Shown here: in pieces, positions 16,457 through 26,160 of the stretch
Layout of the letters: each line of letters opens with the position of its first letter
How positions within the stretch are numbered: the stretch's first letter is position 1
Source: JAWLHK01 sp041690355 [NCBI: bacterium]
GTDB taxonomy: Bacteria > J088 > JAWLBW01
Reading direction: 5' to 3'
NCBI GenBank assembly: GCA_041690355.1
Contig: JAWLHK010000001.1
Span: 372,001 to 436,000 of the forward strand
DNA length: 64,000 bases
Program-made: the position numbers and the translations under genes
The notes under the pieces: model-generated
Told to the model about the DNA's origin: nothing
What the model saw: the letters and a program-made list of their open reading frames with translations, nothing else
Database searches by the model: none

Positions 16457-18124
16457 ATGACGATGCCAGCCTATACTTTGGACAATCCGCTCGACCCCGC
16501 CGCGTCCGACGCCGCGACGGCCGCCCCCCTCGGAGACGACGCCAGCCCCTACGATCGCGCCCTCGAGCTCGGCCGCGACCTGATCGCCCGCCCCCTGCGG
16601 GGCGGCGGCCCCGACCGCGTGATGGTGCAGCATGCGAAGTCGCGCATGACGGTCTGGGAGCGCATCAAGGTGCTGACCGACACCGAGCCGAACATCTTCT
16701 ACCAGAACTGGGGCCCCGGGCTCGACGGCGCCTCCATCGTGACCGGCATCCTGAACATCAAGGGGCGCGACGTGGCCGTCTACGGCCATGACTTCACGCT
16801 GCGCGCCGGATCCATGGACGCGACCAACGGGGCCAAGCTTGCCCGGCTCATCCTCATGGCCGGCGAACGGGGCATTCCGCTCATCGGCATGAACGACTCG
16901 GCCGGCGCCTTCGTGCCGGCCGGCGTGGGCGGCCTCGACGGCTACTCCGAAGCCTTTACGGCGCTGCGCAAGATCAGCGGCGTCGTCCCGAGCATCATGT
17001 GCATGTTCGGCTTCAACGCCGGCGGCGGCGCCTACCTGCCGCGCCAGGGCTCGTTTCTCGTCCAGTCTGAAAACACGTTCTTCGGCCTCACGGGCCCCGG
17101 CGTCGTGAAGTCGGTGCTCGGTGAAGACGTCACTGCCGATCAGCTGGGCGGCCCCGGCGTGCACGGCCAGAGCGGCGTGGCCGACCTGGTCGCCGCCGAC
17201 GAGCTGGGCACGCTGCGCTCGGCGCTGCGCCTGCTCAGCTACCTGCCCGACAACAATCATTCGCGTCCGCCGTTCGTGCCCACGACCGACCCGCTCGACC
17301 GGTTCACGATGGACGAAGACATCCTGCTGCGCCGCACGTTCAACTCGCCCGCCGGGATGAATGCGCCGATGGACATCACGCTCTACCTGCAGCAGCTGTG
17401 CGACCATGGCGAATACTTCGAGCTGCAGCCGCAGCGCGCCCGCAACATGATCACCGCCTTCGGGCGCATGGGGGGGCACGTCGTCGGTTTTCTCGCCAAC
17501 AACTCGGCCGTGGCCTCGGGGCAGATCGACATCGCCGCCGCCCGCAAGGGCACGCGGTTCGTGCGCTTCTGCAACCTCTACAACATCCCCATGGTCTTTC
17601 TCGAAGACACCACCGGGTTTCTGCCCGGCAAGGAGCAGGAGCAGATGGGGATCGTGCTCGAGGGCCGGCGCCTGCTCGACTCGATCATCGACCTGCGCAC
17701 GCCGCGCATCACGCTCATTCTTCGCAACGCCTTCGGCGGCGCCTATGCGACCTTCAACTCGTACTTCACGGGCGCCGACGTCGTGCTGACGCTCCCCACG
17801 GCGCGCATCGCCGTCATGGGCCCGGCCGGCCGCGAGTACGTCTACAAGAAGGACATTCAGGCCATCGACCGCGCTTACCGCGAAGCCGTCCAGAAGGGCG
17901 GCTCCGAAGAAGAAGCGGCGCGCGTGCGCAACGAAGCGCTGGCCGCGCTGTCGAAGCGCTACGAGAAAGAGCTGCTCAACCCCAAAGAGGCGCTTTCGCT
18001 CGGCTCGGTGTCGAGCGTCGTCATGCCCGGAAACACGCGCCGCGAACTCGGCCGCAACCTTGATTTTCTGCTTCGCAAGTATCAGCCTGCCCCCATGTCG
18101 GGCGTGCAGAGGGAGTTTGAATAA
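16457..18124 (+). CDS. Acyl-CoA carboxylase, carboxyltransferase subunit
   Basis: 555 residues with both halves of a crotonase-type carboxyltransferase. The N-terminal half has [12 protein letters not shown] and [16 protein letters not shown]; the oxyanion-forming glycines are [12 protein letters not shown]. The C-terminal half has [17 protein letters not shown] and [13 protein letters not shown]. This is the beta subunit of propionyl/acetyl-CoA-type carboxylases, which transfers CO2 from carboxybiotin to the acyl-CoA alpha carbon. Which acyl-CoA is used cannot be settled by eye. The stop TAA shares its last A with the next ATG (TAATG), so the pair with the biotin carboxylase gene is translationally coupled. 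Cytosolic. Confidence 0.9.
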   Translation: MTMPAYTLDNPLDPAASDAATAAPLGDDASPYDRALELGRDLIARPLRGGGPDRVMVQHAKSRMTVWERIKVLTDTEPNIFYQNWGPGLDGASIVTGILNIKGRDVAVYGHDFTLRAGSMDATNGAKLARLILMAGERGIPLIGMNDSAGAFVPAGVGGLDGYSEAFTALRKISGVVPSIMCMFGFNAGGGAYLPRQGSFLVQSENTFFGLTGPGVVKSVLGEDVTADQLGGPGVHGQSGVADLVAADELGTLRSALRLLSYLPDNNHSRPPFVPTTDPLDRFTMDEDILLRRTFNSPAGMNAPMDITLYLQQLCDHGEYFELQPQRARNMITAFGRMGGHVVGFLANNSAVASGQIDIAAARKGTRFVRFCNLYNIPMVFLEDTTGFLPGKEQEQMGIVLEGRRLLDSIIDLRTPRITLILRNAFGGAYATFNSYFTGADVVLTLPTARIAVMGPAGREYVYKKDIQAIDRAYREAVQKGGSEEEAARVRNEALAALSKRYEKELLNPKEALSLGSVSSVVMPGNTRRELGRNLDFLLRKYQPAPMSGVQREFE

Positions 18125-20883
18125 TGCTGGATCGCAATCTCACCCCGATGCGGTTCGACGAGTCGCCGTCCGAGTGGGCGCGCTCGTTCTCGCTGGCCTC
18201 CATCAAGTGCCTCATCGTCTGCCGCGGCCCCGTGCGCAAAGAGGCCATGGACGTGTTCGATCAGGCCGGCATCCGGGAATACGGCATCCTGCTGTCCGAG
18301 AAGGACAGCATCGTCTATCCGCGCGCCCTGGCGCCTGAGCTGCGCGGGTTCCGCTTCCCGAACAACGTGCACCGCGTGCCCGACTACATGGGCGCCGGGC
18401 AGGAAGAGAAGACGGCGCGCATCCGCGAGATCGTCTCCATCGCCGTCGATAACGGCTACACGCACATCTTCGCCGGTTACGGCTTCATGGCCGAAGACGC
18501 CGAGTTCATCGAGGCCATCGAGCAGGCCGGTGTCATCTTCGCCGGTCCGTCCTCGCACGTCGCCCGCGGCGCCGGCGCCAAGGACGAGGCCAAGAAGCTC
18601 GCCCGCCGCCTCGGCAACTCGGTGACCCCCGGGGTCGATAACGTCTCGGCCCTCGCGCTTCTCGCGCGGATCAAGGACCGCAGCGGCCTTGAGAAGCTGG
18701 CGAAGGAAAACAAGCTCGCCTTCTCGTTCGACGACAAGGCGTCGCTCGAAGACAACGCCGAAGCCCTGCTGCAGCTCGGCTACGCCCGCACGCTCGAGCT
18801 CGTCACCATCGAAGAGCTTCAGGCCTGCGCCCGCGAGCACTCGCAGGCCATCTGGAAGGATCACCCGGGCAGCCGCATCCGCTACAAGTACATCGGCGGC
18901 GGCGGCGGCAAGGGGCAGCGCGTCGTCGGCAAGCCCGAAGAGGTGAGCGCGGCCGTCATGGACATCCTGGCCGAATCCAAGGTCATCGCCCCGGGTTCGA
19001 ACCGCAACTTCCTCATCGAGCTCAACATCGAGACCACCCGCCACAATGAGATTCAGCTCATCGGCAACGGCGAATGGTGTCTTTCGCTCGGCGGCCGCGA
19101 CTGCTCGGTGCAGATGCACGAACAGAAGCTGCTCGAAGTGTCGCTGACGAAGGAGCTGCTCGACGCCGAGCTCGCCTTCGAACAGGGCGCCGCCCGCCGC
19201 GAGACGCTGCTCGAGGACCAGCAGACGCTGGCGCGCATGGAGGCCGAGGCCGAGCGCTTCGGCGCCGCCGTGGGGCTGAACAGCGTCTCGACCTGGGAAG
19301 CGATCGTCGAGGGGACGAAGCACTTCTTCATGGAGATGAACACACGCATCCAGGTCGAACACCGGGTGACGGAGCTGGCCTACCGGCTCAAGTTCACGAA
19401 CCCCGAGGATGCGAACGACTTCTTCTTCGTCGAAAGCCTCATCGAGGCCATGCTGCTGCTCTCGCTGCACGGCAAGCGCGTGCCCAGGCCCGAACGGCTC
19501 GTGCGCAACGTGGCCGGCTCCGAAGTGCGCATCAACGCCACCAACGCCGCCCTGCAGCCCCACGCCGGCGGCGTCATCCGCTCCTGGTCGCAGCCGCTCC
19601 CCGGCGAGATCCGCGACGACCAGGGCATCGGCATCCGCAACCCCGACACGGGGTCCTTCGTCTACTACCACCTGGCCGGCGCCTATGATTCGAACATCGC
19701 ACTCGTCGTCACCGACGGAGTGAACCGCCGCGACAACCTCGAGCGCCTCGCCGAGATTCTGCGCCGCACGGAGCTGCGCGGCGAGGACCTGCAGACCAAC
19801 ATGCCGGTGCACTACGGCCTGCTCAACTGGATCCTGGGCAAGGACGCCATGCTGAAGCCGTCGACGCGCTTCATGTCGGCCTACCTCGCTGCAGTCGGCG
19901 CGGTCGCTACGGTCATCCGCGACCTCGACCTCGAGCAGGCCTTCGCCCGCGTCGAGTCAGGCATCAAGGACAAGGAAGCGCGCGCGGTCTTCGACCGTAA
20001 GGAAACACTGATCCTGCGTCCGCTGCAGCGGCTGCTCGCCAACCCACACCTGACCGCCGGCTTCATCGGCCGATACGACGGGCGCCTGTGGACGCGCGAC
20101 GGCGCACAGGTCGCCTTCGCCGTGAATCCCATCGAGTTTCTCGACGCCCTCTACCACTACCTGCACCTCGAGTGGGCTCCGGGTAAGCCGCCGAGCGAGA
20201 TGGTCTGGGACCACGACCAGAAGATTCTCACCGACGCCCTCGCCTTCTACGCCGCCCTGCGCGAGCGCACCGGAGCCGGGAGCTGGAACAAGCTGGAGAC
20301 GCTGCTCGGCGGCGGCGCCCCCGCCGCGTTCAAGGGGCAGCCCGAAACATGGGAGGCCTGCCAGGCCGCGCATCGCGGGTTCCAGCTCGGCATGGAGCTG
20401 CTGCTCGTGGTGCCACGCATCGGCATGGTCTCGGGCTTTGTCGACGTCGGCATGGACGAGCGTCTGAACCCCGTGCTTCCCGAACGCTTCCGCGACGGCG
20501 AGAGCACGAAGGATCTCATCAAGGCACTCGCCCCCCCGCCGGCAGCCAGCTCCGACGAAATCGTCACCCCGATGGGCGGCCACTTCTACGCCCGCGAGGC
20601 GCCGCACCTGCCGATTCTCATCGACGAGGGGCAGCGCTTCGAGGCCGGCCAGCCCCTGTTCGTCATCGAAGTCATGAAGATGTTCAACAAGGTGACCGCC
20701 CCGTTCTCGGGCACGGTGGTCAAGAACCTCATGAAGAACGTCGACGGCAAAATCGTCAAGAAGGGCCAGGTCATGTTCAAGGTCGAGCCCGACGAACTCG
20801 TGTCGACCGACGACGGCCACCAGGAGCAGCGCCGCAAGGAGATGACTCTGCGCCTGCTCGGCCTCGACGCCATCACGGCCTGA
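18124..20883 (+). CDS. Biotin carboxylase fused to biotin carboxyl carrier domain
   Basis: 919 residues. Residues about 35-560 are a biotin carboxylase: IFAGYGFMAEDAEFIEA, GPSSHVARGAGAKDEAKKLAR, the ATP-grasp loop GGGGGKGQRVV, MHEQKLLEV, and EMNTRIQVEHRVTE with its metal-binding glutamate and catalytic arginine. Compared with E. coli AccC there are about 50 extra residues between VTPGVD and the glycine loop, and the usual VEHPVTE is VEHRVTE. Residues about 560-800 are an extra helical region. Residues about 805-885 are a biotinyl domain with IEVMKMFN, the biotinylated lysine being Lys852. The domain order suits one-gene alpha subunits of acyl-CoA carboxylases. Coupled to the carboxyltransferase. 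Confidence 0.9.
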   Translation: MLDRNLTPMRFDESPSEWARSFSLASIKCLIVCRGPVRKEAMDVFDQAGIREYGILLSEKDSIVYPRALAPELRGFRFPNNVHRVPDYMGAGQEEKTARIREIVSIAVDNGYTHIFAGYGFMAEDAEFIEAIEQAGVIFAGPSSHVARGAGAKDEAKKLARRLGNSVTPGVDNVSALALLARIKDRSGLEKLAKENKLAFSFDDKASLEDNAEALLQLGYARTLELVTIEELQACAREHSQAIWKDHPGSRIRYKYIGGGGGKGQRVVGKPEEVSAAVMDILAESKVIAPGSNRNFLIELNIETTRHNEIQLIGNGEWCLSLGGRDCSVQMHEQKLLEVSLTKELLDAELAFEQGAARRETLLEDQQTLARMEAEAERFGAAVGLNSVSTWEAIVEGTKHFFMEMNTRIQVEHRVTELAYRLKFTNPEDANDFFFVESLIEAMLLLSLHGKRVPRPERLVRNVAGSEVRINATNAALQPHAGGVIRSWSQPLPGEIRDDQGIGIRNPDTGSFVYYHLAGAYDSNIALVVTDGVNRRDNLERLAEILRRTELRGEDLQTNMPVHYGLLNWILGKDAMLKPSTRFMSAYLAAVGAVATVIRDLDLEQAFARVESGIKDKEARAVFDRKETLILRPLQRLLANPHLTAGFIGRYDGRLWTRDGAQVAFAVNPIEFLDALYHYLHLEWAPGKPPSEMVWDHDQKILTDALAFYAALRERTGAGSWNKLETLLGGGAPAAFKGQPETWEACQAAHRGFQLGMELLLVVPRIGMVSGFVDVGMDERLNPVLPERFRDGESTKDLIKALAPPPAASSDEIVTPMGGHFYAREAPHLPILIDEGQRFEAGQPLFVIEVMKMFNKVTAPFSGTVVKNLMKNVDGKIVKKGQVMFKVEPDELVSTDDGHQEQRRKEMTLRLLGLDAITA

Positions 20884-20904
20884 GCTCCGCCCCCGGCCTT
20901 TGCA

Positions 20905-20941
20905 CCCCCGCGCTGCCCCGTGCAGCGGCGGGGGTTTTTTC
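20905..20941 (+). terminator. Intrinsic terminator of the carboxylase operon
   Basis: CCCCCGCGCTG pairs with CAGCGGCGGGGG, with one bulged base and a 7-base loop, followed by TTTTTTCTT. It lies 22 bases after the carboxylase stop. Confidence 0.9.
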
Positions 20942-20979
20942 TTGGGCGCAATCGCCTTCGATGCGTGCCGTCTCTGGGG

Positions 20980-20985
20980 TATCGT
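20980..20985 (+). promoter_or_regulatory. Weak -10 box at leaderless spacing
   Basis: TATCGT then six bases (GTAAGG) and ATG 20992. TTCGAT lies 17 bases upstream. Two readings are possible: leaderless start, or AAGG acting as a very close Shine-Dalgarno. Confidence 0.3.
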
Positions 20986-20991
20986 GTAAGG

Positions 20992-22185
20992 ATGCGCTGC
21001 TCAACATCCCTTCGCCTGGTTCCGCTCCTGCTCGCTTTCACGTTCTCCGCCTGCGCCGCGTTCGGCGGCGCCGCGTCGGGAGAGCGTCTTGCCCGCATGG
21101 AGGCGTCGCCCCAGTACCGCGAAGGGAAGTTCGGGAACCGGTTGCCGATGGCCGAAGACGACTGGACGTTCGGCAAGATCCTCGCCATGCTGGGCGAGTG
21201 GTTGAACAACGACGCCCAGACGGTTCCCGAAGAGCCGATGCCCGTCGAGACGCTGACGGCTGCCGACTTCGCGAGTCCGGCCACCGATCTTGCCGTGCGC
21301 TGGTTCGGACACTCGACCATCCTTATCGAAATAGAAGGCAAGCGGATTCTGACCGACCCCATCTGGTCTGACCGCGCCTCGCCGGTTTCCTTTGCGGGCC
21401 CGCACCGCTTCACCCCGCCCCTCATCGACCTGGCGGCGCTGCTTCCGATTGACGCCGTGGTGATCAGCCACGACCACTATGACCACCTCGATTACGAAAC
21501 GATTGTCGCGCTGAAAGACGCCGTGCACTTCTTCGTTCCACTCGGGATCGGCGCGCATCTCGAGGCCTGGGGGGTCGCGCCGGAACGCATCCGCGAACTC
21601 GACTGGTGGGAGTCGGCCGAGCTGGAGGGCATCCGCTTCGTCTGCACGCCGTCACGCCACTTCTCGGGGCGCAGCCTGACCGACCGCAACCGCACCCTGT
21701 GGGCCTCGTGGAGCATTCTGGGGGCGGCGCGGCGCGTCTACTTCGGCGGCGATTCGGGGCTCTTTCCCGAGCTGACGGAGATCGGGGAGCGATTCGGCCC
21801 CTTCGACGTCACGATGCTCGACTCGGGCGCTTACAACGGACGCTGGCCCGACGTGCACATGGGGCCCGAACAGGCGCTCATCGCCCATCGCGCCCTGCGG
21901 GGCAAGGTTCTGCTGCCGATCCACTGGGGCCTGTTCCAACTGGCGCTGCACAGCTGGGTCGAACCCGCCGAGCGCATGCGCGTTCTGGCGAGCCGGTGGG
22001 GCAATCGGATCGCGCAGCCGAAGCCCGGGCAGCTCCTCGTTCCCGACGGCCCGCTCCCCACGGCGCGATGGTGGCCCGACGACGTGCCCTGGCAGACCGC
22101 CGACGAGGCGCCCATCGTTTCTTCGCACCTCGACCCCCTGTGGGTCGCCCGCTACGCGCAGCCCGTCACGTTGAGCCGGCGCTGA
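20992..22185 (+). CDS. MBL-fold lipoprotein, NAPE-PLD/RomA-like
   Basis: 397 residues with a lipobox signal peptide (FTFSACAAF, Cys21). The MBL core has WFGHSTILIEIEGKRILTDPIWSDRASP, the metal motif SHDHYDHLD near residue 163, PSRHFSGR, FGGDSGL, and a C-terminal HWGLFQLALHSWVEP. This matches the N-acyl-phosphatidylethanolamine phospholipase D/RomA group of MBL proteins, which hydrolyse phospholipid-type phosphodiesters. Lipid anchoring facing the periplasm fits a membrane substrate. Activity not proven. ATG 20992 chosen for the signal peptide. It follows the carboxylase terminator, and its stop is six bases from a convergent lipoprotein gene. Confidence 0.85.
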   Translation: MRCSTSLRLVPLLLAFTFSACAAFGGAASGERLARMEASPQYREGKFGNRLPMAEDDWTFGKILAMLGEWLNNDAQTVPEEPMPVETLTAADFASPATDLAVRWFGHSTILIEIEGKRILTDPIWSDRASPVSFAGPHRFTPPLIDLAALLPIDAVVISHDHYDHLDYETIVALKDAVHFFVPLGIGAHLEAWGVAPERIRELDWWESAELEGIRFVCTPSRHFSGRSLTDRNRTLWASWSILGAARRVYFGGDSGLFPELTEIGERFGPFDVTMLDSGAYNGRWPDVHMGPEQALIAHRALRGKVLLPIHWGLFQLALHSWVEPAERMRVLASRWGNRIAQPKPGQLLVPDGPLPTARWWPDDVPWQTADEAPIVSSHLDPLWVARYAQPVTLSRR

Positions 22186-22191
22186 ACGCCG

Positions 22192-22731
22192 CTATTCGAG
22201 GCCGAACGTCCAACCCGGGTGATCGAAGAGTTCCCCGTAGCGCTCGAGCGCCTCGGCCAGCTGCATGAGACCGCCGCGACGTTCCTCTTCATCGTCCGAC
22301 TGGAGCTGCGCGGCGCCGCCGATCAGGCGGATGAGGACGGCATCATGCAGCACCCGATCGGCTTCGGGCGACAGCTTGCACTCTGCGATCAGCCGCCGGT
22401 TCTCGGCCGCCACCGCCGCCCCCGTCTTGACGTAGCCGTCGGGGCTCATCGTGCCAGCGTCGACGGCGCGAACCGCTTCGAGAACCTGCCCCTTGATGGC
22501 GGTCATCCCCTCGCGCAGGGGGGCGTCGGTCTCCCACTTGCGGCCGTCGTTCAGACCGATATTGGCGTCACCGTCGGTCTCGTGAGCGGCATGAGGATCG
22601 TGCGCTGCGGGCGCGGCATGGTCGGCGTGGGAGGCATGCGGGTCATGGGCGGCATGCCCCGCGGAATCGTGGGCACAGCCGGCAGCCGCGAAGCCGGCGG
22701 CAAGCAGACAAAGCAAAGCGAATCGGCGCAA
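22192..22731 (-). CDS. His-rich lipoprotein
   Basis: 179 residues starting at TTG (22731), with GAGAAGG 8 bases upstream; no ATG suits. The signal peptide is LLCLLAAGFAAAGC (lipobox AAGC). Residues about 22-50 are a His/Asp/Ala-rich stretch built on 'AAHDPHA' and 'HADHA', with about eight histidines, suggesting metal binding. From NDGRKWETDAPLREGM onward the protein is predicted four-helix-like; this 'NDGrKW..DaplR.gM' start is shared by small periplasmic proteins of unknown function, often close to metal or nitrogen-oxide genes. Function not assigned. It precedes the multi-PAS kinase stop and could share its transcript. Confidence 0.75.
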   Translation of the reverse strand: MRRFALLCLLAAGFAAAGCAHDSAGHAAHDPHASHADHAAPAAHDPHAAHETDGDANIGLNDGRKWETDAPLREGMTAIKGQVLEAVRAVDAGTMSPDGYVKTGAAVAAENRRLIAECKLSPEADRVLHDAVLIRLIGGAAQLQSDDEEERRGGLMQLAEALERYGELFDHPGWTFGLE

Positions 22732-22810
22732 GGGTTACCTTCTCTCCGGCGGACGCAGAAATTTCCGCCTCCCGTATTGTACCCCCCGCAGGCGCCGGTG
22801 CGCCGCTGCC

Positions 22811-25800
22811 TCAGCCGGGAACCTTGGGGATGGTGAACCAGAAGGTCGTTTTCCCGTCACCGCTCTCAGCCCCGACGAGGCCGCCGTGCGCCTCCACGAT
22901 GCCCTTGACGATATAGAGCCCCAGGCCCGTCCCCTCGATCCCCTTGCGTATCGATACCCGGGAGCGATGGTAGCGCTCGAAGAGCTGCTCGCGCGCTCCC
23001 CGGTCGAGCTCTCCGTCGTTGACGACGCTGACGCGTACCTGCGCGGTTTCCGATCGAACGTCTATTGCGACGGCGCCGTCCCGGACGCCGTACTTGACCG
23101 CGTTCGAAAGCAGATTGGAAAGGACCTGCTCCATGCGCATCTTGTCGGCAAACGCGAGCGCTGGTTGCTCCCCGCTGGTCACGCGGATCGTGATGCCCAG
23201 CGCGGCAAATCTGTCGGCCGCCTCGCACGCAACCTCTCGCAGATCGACCATCAATCGGCGCAACGAAAGCTGGTGCGCCTCGATCTTCGACGCATCCACC
23301 ATGTCGCCGATAATCCGGTTCATCAGCGCCGCGCTGGCATGCATGTGGTCGAGTTCACGCATGACTTCAGGGTCTGCGCCGGTGCACCGGTGGCGCAGCA
23401 TTTCGACACGCGCCAGGACGGTGGTCAGCGGCTGACGCAGATCATGGGCGATAACCCCCGTCCACCGTTCGCGCGTCTGCTCGAGCGCGCGCTTTTCTGA
23501 GATGTCCTCGAAGATCATGACGGCGCCGATGATGTTCTGGTCGTCGTCCAGGATCGGCGCCGCACTCTTGTAAACGTACAGTTCGCTGCCGTCCGGGCGC
23601 CGGACGAGGTACTCGGCCATGCGCACGACGTTACCGCGCAGGACACGGGGCACGACCCGTTCTTCTTCGGAGAGAGGCGAACCGTCGATGTGAAAGAGCA
23701 GGTCCTCGAACTGCGCCGCCCCCCCCTCCGAGCGCAGGCGTACGCCGAACAATTCGCAGGTTCGGCGATTGAACATGAAGCTGCCGTCGCGCTTCACCAG
23801 TATGATGCCGTTGGGCGAGTGGTTGATCAGCGCCTCGAACCAGCGCTTTTCTTCGTCGAGCGATTGCAGCAGCGATTCGCGCTCCGCCTCCTTCCGGTGC
23901 TGCTCGGTCACGTCCTGGGTCGTGCCGACGAGGCGTTCGGGCCGCCCGGGAGGGCCGACGATGCTCGCCTTCTCCTGAATGAAGCGTTCCCGCCCGTCGG
24001 GCAGTTGAATCCGGTGCGTGACTTCATAGGCCTCCTGGCGGCTCAGGGCCTCGCGCACCCGCTCTTCGACCCGCGGCCGGTCGTCAGGGTTGACCATGGA
24101 AAGGAACATGGGATAGGTAATCTTCGGACGCTCTTCTCCGAAACCGAACAGGCGGTATGCTTCGTCAGACCACTGCACTTCGTTGGTACGCAGGTCCCAG
24201 TACCAGCTGCCGATCAGGCCGACCTCCTGCGCCTCGCGCAAGCGTTCCTCGTTCAGGCGCAGGCGCCGTTCGGTCTCGATCCGGTCGGTGATGTCGGTCC
24301 AGTACCCTGCCAGCCCGATGATCGCCCCCTTGTCGTCGAAGCGGGGCTCATGGACGGCGTCGAAAATGAGGTTGCGCTCTCCGGTGCTGATTTCCAGCTC
24401 GCAACGCGAAGGTTGGCGCGTCTCGATCACCCGGCGCTTCTCGATGACGATGCGCGCCGCCTGGTCGGGACGGAACAGGTCGAGATCAGTCCTGCCGACT
24501 GCAGAGTCGTCGAAGGGCGGCCGGATGCGGGCGAACCACGTATAGAACAACCGGGTGTCCTGATAGAAGATGGTGCCGGGCGCATGAGCAGCGACGAAGG
24601 CCAGACGACGTTCGCTTTCGGCCAGCGCCTGCTCGGATCGTTCGCGCTCGGTGATATCGCGTGAAATCCCTTCTACGGCGACGATGCGCTCATCATGAAC
24701 GACGGGCGTGAACCCGATTTCGTGGCAGACGCCCGAGCCGTCCCTATGGCTCAGGTAGGCCCGGACGGGAGAGCGCGACTCCCGCTCTCCATTGAGCATG
24801 GCGCGGACCATGGCCCGGGTTTCGGGGGACATGAGGCGAAAGACGAGTTCCGGATCGGCGTCGAACTCCTCGGGGGCGTATCCCAGCAGTTTCCGGGTTG
24901 CACCCGACAGGTAGTCGAACCGGTTCGTCTGCAGGCTCCAGCGGAACACGATGTCGCGGGCGTTCTCGGCCATCAGCCGGAAGCGCTCTTCGCTTTCGGC
25001 GAGCGCCTCCTCACGCCGCCTGGCCTCGCTCATGTCGACGATCTGGGCAATGTAGTAACGGGCATACCCGTTCTCGTCCCGGACGGCCGATCCACTCAGG
25101 ATGGCGTGGATGACCGCGCCGTTCTTGTGCACGTAGCGCTTCGAAAGCCGGTAGTTCGGGATTTCGCCCGTGCGGAGCCTCTCGGCCAGCTCGAGGTCGA
25201 CGTTCAGGTCGTCGGGGTGGGTGACGTCCTGAAAGCGTATCCGCCCGAGCTCTTCGGGCGTGTAGCCCAGCATCTCGCACAGGGCCCGGTTGGCCCGCTC
25301 GAAGGTGCCATCAAGGCCGACGATGGCCATGCCGACAGGGGCCGTCTCGATGATCTCGTCGACCTTGCGCGTGCTCTCGTCCAGCTGGGCACGTGCCTGC
25401 GCGCTCGAGATGCCGCTGGCGAAAACCTCACCGATCGCCACGAAGGTCTCGCATTCCTCATCGCTCACCACCCGCTCTTCGGGAAAACCCAGGGTCAGCG
25501 TTCCGACGCAGCTGCTGTGGACGATGAGCGGAACCGCAATGACCGTGTGGGACCCGCTGGCGGCCATGACGCGGGCCGCGAGCGTGAGTTCGGAATCGAG
25601 AGGCCGCCGCAGATCCGCGACCTGAATCTCCTTCCGGTTGGCCGCGCGCGCCGCAAGGAGCGGTGAATCCAGCGAAAGCTCGCAGACCTGCTCGACGAGC
25701 TGCGGCGGGATACCGTCGGAGGCGATCAGCCCCAGGCGGCGCCGGTCGGGGTCGAGAAGGTGCACGTGCGCCATGCTCGCGCCGGCCTGACGGAACTGGT

Positions 25801-26032
25801 CGACGATGGCCCGCGCGATCCGCTCGACGCTCCCCTCGCGCACGACGACGGCGCCGATGCGGGCAAGCGCGGCAAAGCTGTGCGCCTGCGGAAATCCGTC
25901 TACCCTGCGCGCCTCGCCGCGCGGCCGGCGCTCAGGATCTCGGGATGGCTGCTCGCTCATGAAACTCGCATCAACCTCGCCGCGGGGCGGCTCTCCGGGC
26001 GTCAGGGATGAATAGGGGCATTTCAGCTCCAT
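22811..26032 (-). CDS. Soluble sensor histidine kinase, GAF plus five PAS domains
   Basis: 1073 residues with no membrane segment. A GAF-like domain is at about 50-215 and five PAS domains at about 225-340, 350-470, 480-600, 610-730 and 740-855, each ending with the typical 'DIT(E/D)R' or 'DISEKR' coil. HisKA has the phospho-acceptor His863 in IAHDLRQPLT. HATPase_c has the N box LSNLLSNAVKYG (about 971-982) and the G box GTGLGLYIVKG (about 1034-1044). No receiver domain is fused and no response regulator is adjacent, so it is an orphan kinase. An alternative ATG (MSEQPS) lies at 25960; neither start has a good Shine-Dalgarno. Divergent from a STAS-like gene. Confidence 0.9.
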   Translation of the reverse strand: MELKCPYSSLTPGEPPRGEVDASFMSEQPSRDPERRPRGEARRVDGFPQAHSFAALARIGAVVVREGSVERIARAIVDQFRQAGASMAHVHLLDPDRRRLGLIASDGIPPQLVEQVCELSLDSPLLAARAANRKEIQVADLRRPLDSELTLAARVMAASGSHTVIAVPLIVHSSCVGTLTLGFPEERVVSDEECETFVAIGEVFASGISSAQARAQLDESTRKVDEIIETAPVGMAIVGLDGTFERANRALCEMLGYTPEELGRIRFQDVTHPDDLNVDLELAERLRTGEIPNYRLSKRYVHKNGAVIHAILSGSAVRDENGYARYYIAQIVDMSEARRREEALAESEERFRLMAENARDIVFRWSLQTNRFDYLSGATRKLLGYAPEEFDADPELVFRLMSPETRAMVRAMLNGERESRSPVRAYLSHRDGSGVCHEIGFTPVVHDERIVAVEGISRDITERERSEQALAESERRLAFVAAHAPGTIFYQDTRLFYTWFARIRPPFDDSAVGRTDLDLFRPDQAARIVIEKRRVIETRQPSRCELEISTGERNLIFDAVHEPRFDDKGAIIGLAGYWTDITDRIETERRLRLNEERLREAQEVGLIGSWYWDLRTNEVQWSDEAYRLFGFGEERPKITYPMFLSMVNPDDRPRVEERVREALSRQEAYEVTHRIQLPDGRERFIQEKASIVGPPGRPERLVGTTQDVTEQHRKEAERESLLQSLDEEKRWFEALINHSPNGIILVKRDGSFMFNRRTCELFGVRLRSEGGAAQFEDLLFHIDGSPLSEEERVVPRVLRGNVVRMAEYLVRRPDGSELYVYKSAAPILDDDQNIIGAVMIFEDISEKRALEQTRERWTGVIAHDLRQPLTTVLARVEMLRHRCTGADPEVMRELDHMHASAALMNRIIGDMVDASKIEAHQLSLRRLMVDLREVACEAADRFAALGITIRVTSGEQPALAFADKMRMEQVLSNLLSNAVKYGVRDGAVAIDVRSETAQVRVSVVNDGELDRGAREQLFERYHRSRVSIRKGIEGTGLGLYIVKGIVEAHGGLVGAESGDGKTTFWFTIPKVPG

Positions 26033-26122
26033 TATCGACGGTTCCTCGGGCCCGTCGTGATAGAACTCCCTGGAACTCCCTTCGCCCGCCCCCCTGCCGG
26101 GCCTGGTGCGATCGCCCGCCCC

Positions 26123-26151
26123 TTGAAGGGTATCGCTCCGGGCTGTAGAGT
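26123..26151 (+). promoter_or_regulatory. Sigma-70-type promoter, near-leaderless
   Basis: TTGAAG at 26123-26128, 17-base spacer, TAGAGT at 26146-26151, then nine bases to the ATG at 26161. No Shine-Dalgarno; the leader would be two or three bases. Confidence 0.6.
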
Positions 26152-26160
26152 ATAGGTTTC

